Assembly (NCBI GenBank): GCA_964519345.1 | Contig: CAZFKX010000028.1 | Span: 1 to 63,826 of the forward strand | DNA from: Persephonella sp964519345 | GTDB taxonomy: Bacteria > Aquificota > Aquificia > Aquificales > Hydrogenothermaceae | Direction of reading: 5' to 3' | Length of the DNA stretch: 63,826 nucleotides | Shown here: positions 35,043-43,462 of the stretch, piece after piece | How the letters are laid out: each line of letters starts with the position of its first letter | Position numbering within the stretch: the stretch's first letter is position 1 | The notes under the pieces: model-generated | Told to the model about the DNA's origin: nothing | What the model saw: the letters and a program-made list of their open reading frames with translations, nothing else | Database searches by the model: none | Made by a program: the position numbers and the translations under genes

Positions 35043-35058
35043 TGGCATGTGCTTTGCG
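35043..35058 (+). promoter_or_regulatory. Sigma-54 promoter for the exported thioredoxin-like gene
   Basis: TGGCAT-GTGCT-TTGCG, -24/-12 spacing correct; start predicted near 35069. Confidence 0.75.
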
Positions 35059-35062
35059 TAAA

Positions 35063-35090
35063 CATCTCCTGAAAATATATTCAGGAGGTG
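35063..35090 (+). promoter_or_regulatory. Hairpin overlapping the ribosome binding site of the next gene
   Basis: Stem 35063-35073 with 35080-35090 (11 pairs, one G-U), loop AATATA; the AGGAGG ribosome site (35083-35088) is inside the 3' arm. If transcription starts near 35069, only the top five pairs exist in that mRNA, so occlusion would be partial. Confidence 0.45.
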
Positions 35091-35095
35091 CTGTG

Positions 35096-35545
35096 ATGAA
35101 AAAATTAACATTAGCTCTGACATTGGCTTTACTGTTCAGTCTGCCTTCTTTGGCAAAAGATAAACTTCTTGTTATTTTCCTTTATAATGAAGGCAGTCCA
35201 TCGTACCAGAAAATCCATGAAAAAATTCTTAAGGATAGGTATTTATCAAAAAGAATTAAAAAAAGTTTTGAGTTTAAAGAATTTTCCCTTAAAGATCTCC
35301 AAGCAGACAATTTTGTTGAAAGATTTGGTATTGAAAAAAAAGAAGGTGTTTATTTTATAAATCAAGAAACGGGAACTGTTCTTTATTCAGTCACAGATCT
35401 GAGTCAGCCCTGCAAGTGTGCGAATCTAATAAATTACTTCTCAAGAAACCTACATAAGAAAGGTATCGATCCTGATGAGTATCTTATAAAAGCGGAAAAA
35501 ATAGGAGCCTATAAAGTTAAGATAGAAGACAGCTATCCTTTTTAA
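35096..35545 (+). CDS. Exported thioredoxin-like protein lacking the CxxC pair
   Basis: 149 residues, signal peptide to LPSLA (about residue 19). The mature part has the order of strands and helices of SoxW-like thioredoxins: DKLLVIFLYNEGSPSY at the active-site position, FKEFSL, then GVYFINQETGTVLYS. The catalytic CxxC is replaced by SPSY. The only Cys pair is CKC near residue 106. It may bind rather than reduce substrates. Start fixed by AGGAGG before the ATG; it has its own sigma-54 promoter. Confidence 0.6.
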   Translation: MKKLTLALTLALLFSLPSLAKDKLLVIFLYNEGSPSYQKIHEKILKDRYLSKRIKKSFEFKEFSLKDLQADNFVERFGIEKKEGVYFINQETGTVLYSVTDLSQPCKCANLINYFSRNLHKKGIDPDEYLIKAEKIGAYKVKIEDSYPF

Positions 35546-35572
35546 GGGAAGGTGGAAAATCTTCCCTTTTTT
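35544..35572 (+). terminator. Terminator of the thioredoxin-like gene
   Basis: AAGGGAAG (35544-35551), 9-base loop, CTTCCCTT (35561-35568), then T run. Confidence 0.85.
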
Positions 35573-35611
35573 CATAAATTTAGCTAAGATTAAAAGAAAA
35601 AGAGGCTGGAT

Positions 35612-36982
35612 TTGACAAGAAAGATTTATGTTTTAGCAAAGGACAAAAAGGTTCAGGACTCATTCAGTAAATACCTTAGTGGTGTAGTACATCTGGAAGA
35701 TCCAAAAAAGATCAGCAAGATATCCGGTGTTGTTTTTGTTAATATATCCGATTTCGGCATAGTTCCTGTTGATGTTAAAAAAGGATTATTTCCGATAGCT
35801 GTTCTTGATAAAAAAATATCCAAAACAAATCTTGCAGCATTCATAATGAGAATAATGAGTAAAAACTATTTTGATTACTTAGAATTTCCTTTTTCACAAA
35901 AACAGTTACAATCTGTTATTGAGAATATAAATCAGAAGGAAGAGAATGAAAAAAAGATAGTTTATTTTAGAAATTCATCCGCTAAGGAGGGTGTTTTATG
36001 TCAGTATTTATGTTCTATCATCGGTTCTTCTCCACAGCTAAAAGAGATATGTAAATTAGCTGGTGAGGTTGCTCCAACAGATCTTCCTGTTCTCATAACA
36101 GGTGAAACAGGAACAGGAAAAGAGCTTCTTGCAAAAGGTATATGGAAGCTAAGTAAGAGAAGTAATAAACCTTTTATAGCTATAAACTGTGCTGCAATCC
36201 CGGAAAATCTTTTAGAATCAGAACTTTTTGGATATGAAAAGGGTGCCTTTACAGGAGCAGAAAAAACAAAAGAAGGAAAATTTGAGATAGCAGATGGAGG
36301 AACTATATTTCTTGATGAGATAGGTGAACTTCCTTTATCAGCTCAGTCAAAGCTTCTAAGAGTTCTCCAAGAAGGAACATTTTACAGAGTAGGCGGAAAT
36401 AAAGAAATAAAGGTTGATGTGAGGGTGATGGCAGCAACAAATAGAGATCTGGAAGATATGGTATCAAAAGGGAAATTCAGAGAGGATCTTTATTACAGAC
36501 TCAACTTGATTCATCTGCATCTTCCATCTTTAAGAGAAAGGAAAGAAGATATACCTTATATAGTTGAATGTATAGTCAACAAATATAATCAAAAGCTTAG
36601 TAAGAGTATAATTGGAGCATCAAAGGATTATATGGAATTACTAAAAGATCAGAAATGGGATGGAAATATAAGGGAACTTGAAAACACAGTGGTAAGATCT
36701 ATGATACTCTGCAGAGATAATATATTAACTGTAAATGATCTTACATTCCTTGAGGAAAAAAGGGTAAGACCTGCTACTGAAGATAATTTTGAAGAAATTT
36801 TAAAAAAAAGGATAATGCTCTCTCTTGAAGAAGGAAGTATAGAAAGAATAAAAGAAAAAATAGAAAAAATAATTATACAGACAGCCCTTGAGTACACAAA
36901 ACATAATCAGGTTAAAGCTTCCAAACTTCTTGGTATAAATAGAGCAACTCTCAGAAAAAAAATTCAAAAATATGGTCTTTAA
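35612..36982 (+). CDS. Sigma-54-dependent activator with degenerate receiver
   Basis: 456 residues. The N-terminus (about 1-110) has a receiver-like pattern, but the phosphoacceptor place reads VVFVNISDFG, with Asn instead of Asp, and the usual acidic pair is missing. The AAA+ core has Walker A GETGTGKE, the sigma-54 contact loop GAFTGAEK, Walker B IFLDEIGELP; the C-terminus is a Fis-type HTH (ASKLLGINRATLRKKIQKYG). So it activates sigma-54 polymerase, probably through a non-phosphorylation signal. TTG start with a weak GAGG site. It likely serves the three sigma-54 promoters of this cluster. Confidence 0.9.
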   Translation: MTRKIYVLAKDKKVQDSFSKYLSGVVHLEDPKKISKISGVVFVNISDFGIVPVDVKKGLFPIAVLDKKISKTNLAAFIMRIMSKNYFDYLEFPFSQKQLQSVIENINQKEENEKKIVYFRNSSAKEGVLCQYLCSIIGSSPQLKEICKLAGEVAPTDLPVLITGETGTGKELLAKGIWKLSKRSNKPFIAINCAAIPENLLESELFGYEKGAFTGAEKTKEGKFEIADGGTIFLDEIGELPLSAQSKLLRVLQEGTFYRVGGNKEIKVDVRVMAATNRDLEDMVSKGKFREDLYYRLNLIHLHLPSLRERKEDIPYIVECIVNKYNQKLSKSIIGASKDYMELLKDQKWDGNIRELENTVVRSMILCRDNILTVNDLTFLEEKRVRPATEDNFEEILKKRIMLSLEEGSIERIKEKIEKIIIQTALEYTKHNQVKASKLLGINRATLRKKIQKYGL

Positions 36983-37037
36983 GATCTGCTTTGTAACATT
37001 TCTCTAAAGTGATAAAATTTTATATCTATATAAGTCA

Positions 37038-37121
37038 GCCGGAGTGGCGGAACTGGCAGACGCGGGAGACTCAAAATCTCCTGTCCGAAAGGGCGTGCGG
37101 GTTCGAATCCCGCCTCCGGCA
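37038..37121 (+). tRNA. tRNA-Leu (anticodon CAA)
   Basis: Acceptor GCCGGAG pairs CTCCGGC (37114-37120) with A as discriminator. Anticodon stem GGAGA/TCTCC (37065-37069, 37077-37081), loop CTCAAAA with CAA at 37072-37074. The long variable arm (GTCCGAAAGGGC) and TPsiC loop GTTCGAATCC show a type II leucine tRNA. CCA is not encoded. Confidence 0.97.
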
Positions 37122-37217
37122 TCTTGTATAAAACTGGCAGAATATATGCCGCAGGCAATTCATAGTATAATAAACGATAGGTATCTTCAGAACTATGATT
37201 AACACTTGGAGCTTCTA

Positions 37218-38780
37218 TTGGGCAGACACACAGTATTAGCACTATTTATATTTATCAGTTCATTTCTTGTCTTTTCTGCAAATATAGGTGGAATATCAAT
37301 ATACTCTCTTGACGAGGCTAAAAATGCAGAGTGTGCAAGGGAAATGCTGGAGAGGAACGATTTTATCGTTCCTACTTTTAATTATCAGCTCAGAACAGAC
37401 AAACCACCTTTACATTATTACTTTATGATGATCTCATACAGTATTTTTGGGGTCAACGAATTTTCAGCAAGATTTTTTTCTTCCATCTTTGGTGCTTTAA
37501 CAGTACTGATAACATTTTTAGTCTCATACAGATACTTAGGATACCGCAGCGCATTTTTTTCATTTATATCCCTAATATCATCTCTACATTTCTCTATACA
37601 GTTTCATATGTCTGTTCCTGATCCGTATCTTATCTTCTGGATAAATGCTTCTTTATTTTCATTCTTTTTAGGATTTAAAGAAAATAAAAAGATATTCATA
37701 TATCTGTTTTATATTTTTATGGGGCTGGGGGTTCTCACAAAAGGTCCTGTTGCCGTTATACTTCCTTCATTCATAGTTGGTCTGTATCTTGTTTTTACAG
37801 GAAATATAAATTTATCAAATCTAAGAAAACTAAAAATCCTTTCAGGTATCTTAATTACCGGCTTAGTATCACTTCCGTGGTATATTGCCGTTTATTTAAA
37901 AACGGATGGTAAATGGGTACATGATTTTATATTTAAACACAACATTCACAGGTTTTCAGAACCTATGGAAGGTCATGGAGGTATATTTCTTGTTACATTA
38001 ATATTCATATTTGTTGGTATGCTTCCTTTCTCAGTTTTTATACCTCAAATTATTAAGTTCTCGTTTGAAAACAGAAAGAGAGATATATTGTTGTTTTCAT
38101 TAATTATAGTTGGCGTTTACACAATCTTTTTTTCCATCTCAGGTACAAAGCTACCAAACTATACAGTTCCTCTTTATCCGGCTTTTTCCATACTAATAGG
38201 ATACTTCCTTGAACATATACATAGATTTTCAGAAAGAAATATATATGCAAGCCTGATAGCTTATACAATCATTGGATTTTTGTTAACAGCAGGACTGTTT
38301 ATAGGTATAAAAAATGAGCCTGAGATCTCAGATTTATCTTATCTTTCTCTCTACTTTTTACTTCTTCCGTTAAGTGGAGTTCTATCTATTTTCCTATTGA
38401 AAAAAAGCAGGATAATTCCCGTACTGACGCTTTCAGCCTTTTCCATATTTGTCGGATTCTTATTTTTTTATCATCTGTATCCAAGAATTGACAGAAGAAA
38501 TCCTGTTTATCAGATGCTCCCACTTATAGAAAAAGATACGGATGTAAGATATTATAAAAATTTCAATCCTGCTTTTGTTTTTTACCTAAAAAAGGAGATA
38601 AAGCCTATAAAAAAGGAAAAACTAAAAGAATTTTTACTTTCTGACAGTAAGGTTTATATAATCACACGAAAAAAATATATAGAAGAACTTAAAAATAATG
38701 CAGATTTCGTAATCTTAAAAGAAGTAAAAGATCTCTTTGAAAGAAAAGTATCGGTTTTAATATCAAATAAAAGAGATTAA
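37218..38780 (+). CDS. Membrane glycosyltransferase, ArnT/PMT (GT39) type
   Basis: 520 residues with about 11-12 membrane helices. The first periplasmic loop carries the catalytic acidic pair in YSLDEAKNAECAREM, followed by RTDKPPLHYYFM, the ArnT-like signature. These enzymes move a sugar from a polyprenyl-phosphate carrier to lipid A or a protein on the periplasmic face. TTG at 37218 is preceded by GGAG; an in-frame TTG at 37206 has no site. The target is unknown. It overlaps the end of rnc by 4 bases. Confidence 0.85.
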   Translation: MGRHTVLALFIFISSFLVFSANIGGISIYSLDEAKNAECAREMLERNDFIVPTFNYQLRTDKPPLHYYFMMISYSIFGVNEFSARFFSSIFGALTVLITFLVSYRYLGYRSAFFSFISLISSLHFSIQFHMSVPDPYLIFWINASLFSFFLGFKENKKIFIYLFYIFMGLGVLTKGPVAVILPSFIVGLYLVFTGNINLSNLRKLKILSGILITGLVSLPWYIAVYLKTDGKWVHDFIFKHNIHRFSEPMEGHGGIFLVTLIFIFVGMLPFSVFIPQIIKFSFENRKRDILLFSLIIVGVYTIFFSISGTKLPNYTVPLYPAFSILIGYFLEHIHRFSERNIYASLIAYTIIGFLLTAGLFIGIKNEPEISDLSYLSLYFLLLPLSGVLSIFLLKKSRIIPVLTLSAFSIFVGFLFFYHLYPRIDRRNPVYQMLPLIEKDTDVRYYKNFNPAFVFYLKKEIKPIKKEKLKEFLLSDSKVYIITRKKYIEELKNNADFVILKEVKDLFERKVSVLISNKRD

Positions 38781-39520
38781 AGCTTTTTCTTTTCCTTATA
38801 CCTTTCTTTAAGGTAAAAATAAGCTTTTTTTGCTGCCTCTGTCTCAGCTTCTTTTTTTGATTTTCCAGTCCCAAAAGTCCTGACAACATTATCAACAGAA
38901 CATTCCATAGTAAAGATTTTCTCGTGTTCTGGTCCTTCAGCGGAAATCATACTGTACTTAGGAACTGTACCGAAAAGCCTTTGTGTCATTATCTGGAGTA
39001 TAGATTTATAATCTCTGGGTATATTTCCTTTTTTTATGCTCTCTATAAGATACTCTTTGAAAAATCTATTGAATATTTCCCTTGGAACTTCTATATCGTA
39101 ATCACAATCTACGTAAATAGCACCGAATACCGACTCAAAAACATCACACAGTAGAGATTCTCTTTCCATTCCTTTCTGGGCTATCTCTCCCCTGCTTAAA
39201 AGAACAAGCTCATTAAGACCAAGTATTCTTGCAAGCCTTGAAAGATAGGCCTCACTTATTACAGCTGATCTAATCTGGGAAAGCTCCCCTTCAGATGCTT
39301 CAGGAAATGTTTTAATAAGAATCTCACTCACAATCAGAGACAAAACAGCATCTCCTAAAAACTCAAGAACTTCGTAATCTTTTATCTCTTTATGGTACTC
39401 TGCAGCAAAAGAACTGTGAGTTAGAGCTGTTAAAGGAAGGTTTTTATCCTTAAAAATATATCCTAACTTCTCTTCAAGCTTTTTTATTCTTTCGAGGAAT
39501 TCTCTATCATTAATGCTCAT
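38777..39520 (-). CDS. rnc: Ribonuclease III
   Basis: Cuts double-stranded RNA in rRNA and mRNA processing. 247 residues: catalytic signature YEVLEFLGDAVLSLIVSEIL, second acidic patch LLCDVFESVFGAIY, and a C-terminal dsRBD (YKSILQIMTQRLFGTVPKYS ... GKSKKEAETEAAKKAY). Overlaps fabF by 11 bases; last gene of the fab operon. Confidence 0.95.
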   Translation of the reverse strand: MSINDREFLERIKKLEEKLGYIFKDKNLPLTALTHSSFAAEYHKEIKDYEVLEFLGDAVLSLIVSEILIKTFPEASEGELSQIRSAVISEAYLSRLARILGLNELVLLSRGEIAQKGMERESLLCDVFESVFGAIYVDCDYDIEVPREIFNRFFKEYLIESIKKGNIPRDYKSILQIMTQRLFGTVPKYSMISAEGPEHEKIFTMECSVDNVVRTFGTGKSKKEAETEAAKKAYFYLKERYKEKKKL

Positions 39521-40754
39521 AAGCTTTAAATACTAAAGATGCATTTGTTCCACCAAAACCGAATGAGTTTGATACAGCCACCTTAACAGGATACTCAATA
39601 GACTCGTTAGGAACATAATCAAGATCACACTCAGGATCCGGATTCTCAAGATTTATAGTTGGTGGAATGATGCCTGTCTGTATGGTTTTAACTGTTGCAA
39701 CAGCTTCAACTGCACCAGCTGCTCCAAGAAGGTGACCTATCATTGACTTTATAGAGCTGATTTTGAGTTTGTAAGCATGATCCTTAAAAACATGTTTTAC
39801 AGCAAGAGTCTCAACTTTGTCATTTAAAGGTGTTGATGTACCATGTGCGTTTATATAATCAACCTCTTCTGGGTTAACTCTCGCATCATTAAGAGCCATC
39901 TCCATAACTCTTATAGCCCCATCGGCATCAGAACATGGAGCAGTTATATGGTATGCATCTCCTGTCATTCCATACCCAACAACCTCAGCATAAATCTTTG
40001 CACCCCTTTTCAAAGCATGCTCAAGCTCTTCAAGTATTAGAACTCCTGCTCCTTCTCCCATGACAAAACCATCCCTCTCAGCATCAAAAGGTCTTGACGC
40101 TTTTTGTGGTTCATCATTTCTTGTGGAAAGTGCTTTCATATTTGCAAATCCTGCAATACCGAGAGGCGTTACAGCTGATTCTGTACCTCCAGCTATCATA
40201 ATATCAGCATCTCCCCTCTGGATAATCTTAAAAGCATCGCCTACCGCATGAGTTCCCGTAGCACAGGCTGTAACTACACAAGTGTTAGGTCCCTTAAAAC
40301 CAAACTCAATGGATATATAACCTGATGCCATATTTGAAATGCCAGAAGGGATAAAAAATGGAGATACCCTTCTGGCTCCTTTTTCAAGAAGTAAAGTTTG
40401 CTGATTTTCTATATCCCTCAAGCCGCCGATACCGGTTCCAACTATAACCCCTGCTCTGTTAAGATCTATACTGTTAAGATTAATGCCGGAGTCAGCTACA
40501 GCCTCTTTAGCTGCAACTATCGCAAACTTGACAAAATCGCTCATTCTTTTAGCATCTTTTGGGTTTATATATTTTTTCGGGTCAAAACCTTTTACCTCTC
40601 CAGCAATCACAACAGGAAGATTATAGGAAAAGGGATCAAAACGCTTTATTACATCTATACCACTTTTCCCATTAATAAGAGCATCCCATGTATCATTGAC
40701 GTTGTGTCCGACAGGTGTTACTGCTCCTATACCGGTAACGACGACCCTTCTCAT
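39510..40754 (-). CDS. fabF: 3-oxoacyl-ACP synthase II
   Basis: Condenses malonyl-ACP with acyl-ACP in fatty-acid elongation. 414 residues: active Cys in VVTACATGTHAVGD, His in INAHGTSTPLND and IGHLLGAAG. Seven bases after acpP. Confidence 0.96.
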   Translation of the reverse strand: MRRVVVTGIGAVTPVGHNVNDTWDALINGKSGIDVIKRFDPFSYNLPVVIAGEVKGFDPKKYINPKDAKRMSDFVKFAIVAAKEAVADSGINLNSIDLNRAGVIVGTGIGGLRDIENQQTLLLEKGARRVSPFFIPSGISNMASGYISIEFGFKGPNTCVVTACATGTHAVGDAFKIIQRGDADIMIAGGTESAVTPLGIAGFANMKALSTRNDEPQKASRPFDAERDGFVMGEGAGVLILEELEHALKRGAKIYAEVVGYGMTGDAYHITAPCSDADGAIRVMEMALNDARVNPEEVDYINAHGTSTPLNDKVETLAVKHVFKDHAYKLKISSIKSMIGHLLGAAGAVEAVATVKTIQTGIIPPTINLENPDPECDLDYVPNESIEYPVKVAVSNSFGFGGTNASLVFKAYEH

Positions 40755-40761
40755 TTCCTTA

Positions 40762-40992
40762 TTATTCTCCTTTCTTTTCTTTGATGTAATTGATCACATC
40801 GCCTACAGTCTGTATCTTTTCTGCATCTTCATCAGGTATCTCAACATCAAACTCCTCTTCAAAAGCCATTATCAGCTCAACGACATCAAGGGAATCAGCA
40901 CCTAAATCGTCAACAAATTTTGATTCAGGCTTTATCTGCTCAACATCAATTCCGAGCTGATCAGCAATAATCTCCTTGATTCTTTCTTCCAT
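40762..40992 (-). CDS. acpP: Acyl carrier protein
   Basis: 76 acidic residues with the phosphopantetheine serine in DLGADSLDVVELIMAFEEEF. Lies between fabG and fabF, the classical order. Strong GGAGG site. Confidence 0.97.
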   Translation of the reverse strand: MEERIKEIIADQLGIDVEQIKPESKFVDDLGADSLDVVELIMAFEEEFDVEIPDEDAEKIQTVGDVINYIKEKKGE

Positions 40993-41030
40993 TCTTTTAC
41001 AACCTCCAAATGATTTTATTTATTTCAGAA

Positions 41031-41762
41031 TTAATACATTCCACCATTTACATGAATGGTTTCACCGGTTATATATGATGCATAATCCGAGGCTAAGAAA
41101 AGAACTGTATTTGCAACATCTTCAGCCTTTCCAAATCTCCCAAGAGGTATCTGTTCAAGATATCTTTCCTTAAGCTCAGCAGGAAGTTCAGCTGTCATAT
41201 CGGTTTCAATAAAACCCGGAGCAACAGCATTAACTGTTATATTCCTTGGGGCAAGCTCTTTTGCAAGAGATTTTGTGAATCCTATAAGTCCAGCTTTTGT
41301 TGTTGAGTAGTTAACCTGACCTGGATTACCTATAAAGCCTATTATAGAGGATATATTAATTATTCTTCCCCATCTCTTCTTTATCATTCCTTTCACAGAA
41401 AGCTGAGTTATTTTGAAAGTTCCTGTTAGATTAGCGTTGATCACCTCATTCCAGTCATCATCTTTCATCCTTATGAAAAGTGTATCCCTCGTAAGACCTG
41501 CATTGTTTATCAGAATATCTATCTGACCTATCCTCTCAATCTCCTTCCACTGCTCTTTAATATCTTTTGAGAAATCAAGCTCAACACCATAAGCTCTGGT
41601 GCCAAACTCTTTTGATATATTCTCGGCAACTATATCTGCATTGGCTTTATTTCTTCCAGTTACTACAACATCAGCTCCTTTTTGTGCAAAAGCTGCAGCT
41701 ATAGCTTTACCTATTCCCCTTGTTGATCCAGTAACAAGAACTAATTTACCTTTAAAATCCAA
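41031..41762 (-). CDS. fabG: 3-oxoacyl-ACP reductase
   Basis: NADPH-dependent SDR. 243 residues: TGSTRGIGKAIA cofactor motif, NNAGLT, catalytic Ser in NISSIIG, YSTTKAGLIGFTKSLA, and VNAVAPGFIETDM. TTG start with AGGGG site. First gene of fabG-acpP-fabF-rnc. Confidence 0.95.
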   Translation of the reverse strand: MDFKGKLVLVTGSTRGIGKAIAAAFAQKGADVVVTGRNKANADIVAENISKEFGTRAYGVELDFSKDIKEQWKEIERIGQIDILINNAGLTRDTLFIRMKDDDWNEVINANLTGTFKITQLSVKGMIKKRWGRIINISSIIGFIGNPGQVNYSTTKAGLIGFTKSLAKELAPRNITVNAVAPGFIETDMTAELPAELKERYLEQIPLGRFGKAEDVANTVLFLASDYASYITGETIHVNGGMY

Positions 41763-41796
41763 AGATTTACCCCTCTAAAAATTTAAAACATCAGAT

Positions 41797-41805
41797 ATTA
41801 TATCA
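41797..41805 (-). promoter_or_regulatory. Extended -10 promoter of the fab operon
   Basis: TGATATAAT on the minus strand is a perfect TGn-TATAAT extended -10 element about 35 bases upstream of fabG. Confidence 0.65.
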
Positions 41806-41832
41806 TAAATCCATACTAATTTCCTTAATTCC

Positions 41833-42849
41833 CTACTGTGCTATATTTACAGGCTTTCCCTCTCTAATAAAATGCTTTATCTCATCAACAGCAATATCAA
41901 GAATTCTTTCTGATGCATCTTTTGTATAGTATGCAAGGTGGGGAGAAACAATAACATTATCTTCATGGAGCACATAGTAAGCTTCCATTGCTTTCTTTAG
42001 TTTTACAGCAGGTATATCATCCCTTCTCAGAAATTCCTCTTCAATCAGCACCTCTTCAGCCTCAAAAGTATCAAGAGCTACTCCCCCTGCAAGTCTTCCC
42101 TCTTTTAATGCTTCAACTACGGCATCTATCTCAACAACAGCTCCTCTTGATGTATTAATAAGCATGGCATTAAGTTTCATAAGTTTTATATTAAATCTGT
42201 TTATAAGGTAATGGGTTGATTTCGTGTAGGGTAAATGTATTGTAACTATATCTGATCTCATTAAGAGTTCCTCAAGTCCAACATATTCAACACCATATTT
42301 CTCAATAATCTCCTCTTTCTTTGTTCTGTCGTAAGCCAGTATTTTCATACCAAAACCATGTGCAAGTCTTGCAACATAACACCCTATTCTGCCTGTTCCT
42401 ATGATACCTATTGTTTTATCTAAAAGATCAATCCCCATCAGACCTTCCCTTGAAAAAATACCCCTTGCTGTTCTATCTATCATAGGTTTGAACTTTCTTG
42501 ATAAGGCAAGAATCAATGCAAATGTGTATTCCGCAACTGTATTGTTTCCATATCCTGGAACATAAGCTACGTATATACCTTTTTCCGTTGCATAAGATAC
42601 ATCTATATGATCATATCCAGCTGATCGTGTTACTATGAGCTTTAAATTTTCCATTTTATCTATTACTTCCTTTGTAACTTTTGAGTAAATAAAAACACTT
42701 ATTATGTCAGCATCCTTATATAGATCAACATTGTTGATATTAAGAGGCTCTTTTGTGAATTTTATATCGCCTTCAATACCAACTTCTCTCAGTTTTCTTT
42801 CTATATGGAGCTTTTCCCAGTCTTCAATGCCAAAAAAGTATATTCTCAT
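41833..42849 (-). CDS. D-isomer specific 2-hydroxyacid dehydrogenase (D-lactate type)
   Basis: 338 residues. NAD site GIIGTGRIGCYVARLA; catalytic Arg in NTSRGAVVEIDAVVEA, Glu in VALDTFEAEE, His in VIVSPHLAYYT. Overall it resembles D-lactate dehydrogenases; the real substrate may be D-lactate, phenyllactate or another 2-hydroxyacid. AAAGGAG site. Monocistronic. Confidence 0.85.
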   Translation of the reverse strand: MRIYFFGIEDWEKLHIERKLREVGIEGDIKFTKEPLNINNVDLYKDADIISVFIYSKVTKEVIDKMENLKLIVTRSAGYDHIDVSYATEKGIYVAYVPGYGNNTVAEYTFALILALSRKFKPMIDRTARGIFSREGLMGIDLLDKTIGIIGTGRIGCYVARLAHGFGMKILAYDRTKKEEIIEKYGVEYVGLEELLMRSDIVTIHLPYTKSTHYLINRFNIKLMKLNAMLINTSRGAVVEIDAVVEALKEGRLAGGVALDTFEAEEVLIEEEFLRRDDIPAVKLKKAMEAYYVLHEDNVIVSPHLAYYTKDASERILDIAVDEIKHFIREGKPVNIAQ

Positions 42850-42959
42850 TTTTACTCTCCTTTACGGTCTTTTATAATAATTATCTTACAACAATTTACC
42901 AGTGATAGCTTTTATGGTATTATGTGATTAAAATCTAAAGCTTTTAAGGAGGAAGGCTT

Positions 42960-43457
42960 TTGGTTATTGAAGGAAGGGTATGGAAGTTTGGAGACGATAT
43001 CAATACTGATGAGATAATTCCAGCAAGATATCTTATAACAACAGATCCGAAGGAACTTGCAAAACATGTTATGGAGGATGCCGATCCTGATTTTCCCAAA
43101 AAAGTAAAACCGGGAGATATTATTGTCGCAGGAAAAAATTTTGGATGCGGATCTTCAAGAGAACATGCGCCATTAGCCCTGAAAGGGGCTGAAATAGGAG
43201 CTATAGTAGCTGAATCCTTCGCAAGAATCTTTTACAGAAATGCTATAAATCTCGGCTTACCTATTATTGAATCTCCTGAAGCTGTCAAAGATGCGGAAGA
43301 AGGAGATATTATTCAGATAGATATGGAAAAAGGCGTTATAAGAAACGTTACGAAAGGAAAGGAGTACTCATTTAAACCTTTGCCTGAAAGTCTTAGAAAG
43401 GTGTTTGAGGCGGGAGGTTTGATGGAATATGCAAAAGATAAACTGAAGGGAGAATAG
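42960..43457 (+). CDS. leuD: 3-isopropylmalate dehydratase small subunit
   Basis: Swivel domain of isopropylmalate isomerase in leucine biosynthesis. 165 residues: GRVWKFGDDINTDEIIPARY and GKNFGCGSSREHAPLAL. The short size is the archaeal/thermophile-type LeuD. TTG start 7 bases after AGGAGG. leuC is not nearby, so a homoaconitase-like partner is not excluded. Confidence 0.92.
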   Translation: MVIEGRVWKFGDDINTDEIIPARYLITTDPKELAKHVMEDADPDFPKKVKPGDIIVAGKNFGCGSSREHAPLALKGAEIGAIVAESFARIFYRNAINLGLPIIESPEAVKDAEEGDIIQIDMEKGVIRNVTKGKEYSFKPLPESLRKVFEAGGLMEYAKDKLKGE

Positions 43458-43462
43458 ATAGT

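Noticed and set aside
36979..37242. 87-residue frame opposite the tRNA
   Set aside because: It is the antisense of tRNA-Leu; the PEAGFEPARP-type peptide is a well-known false product of tRNA complements.
38689..38895. Small minus-strand frame across the GT39/rnc junction
   Set aside because: Low-complexity shadow of two well-supported genes.
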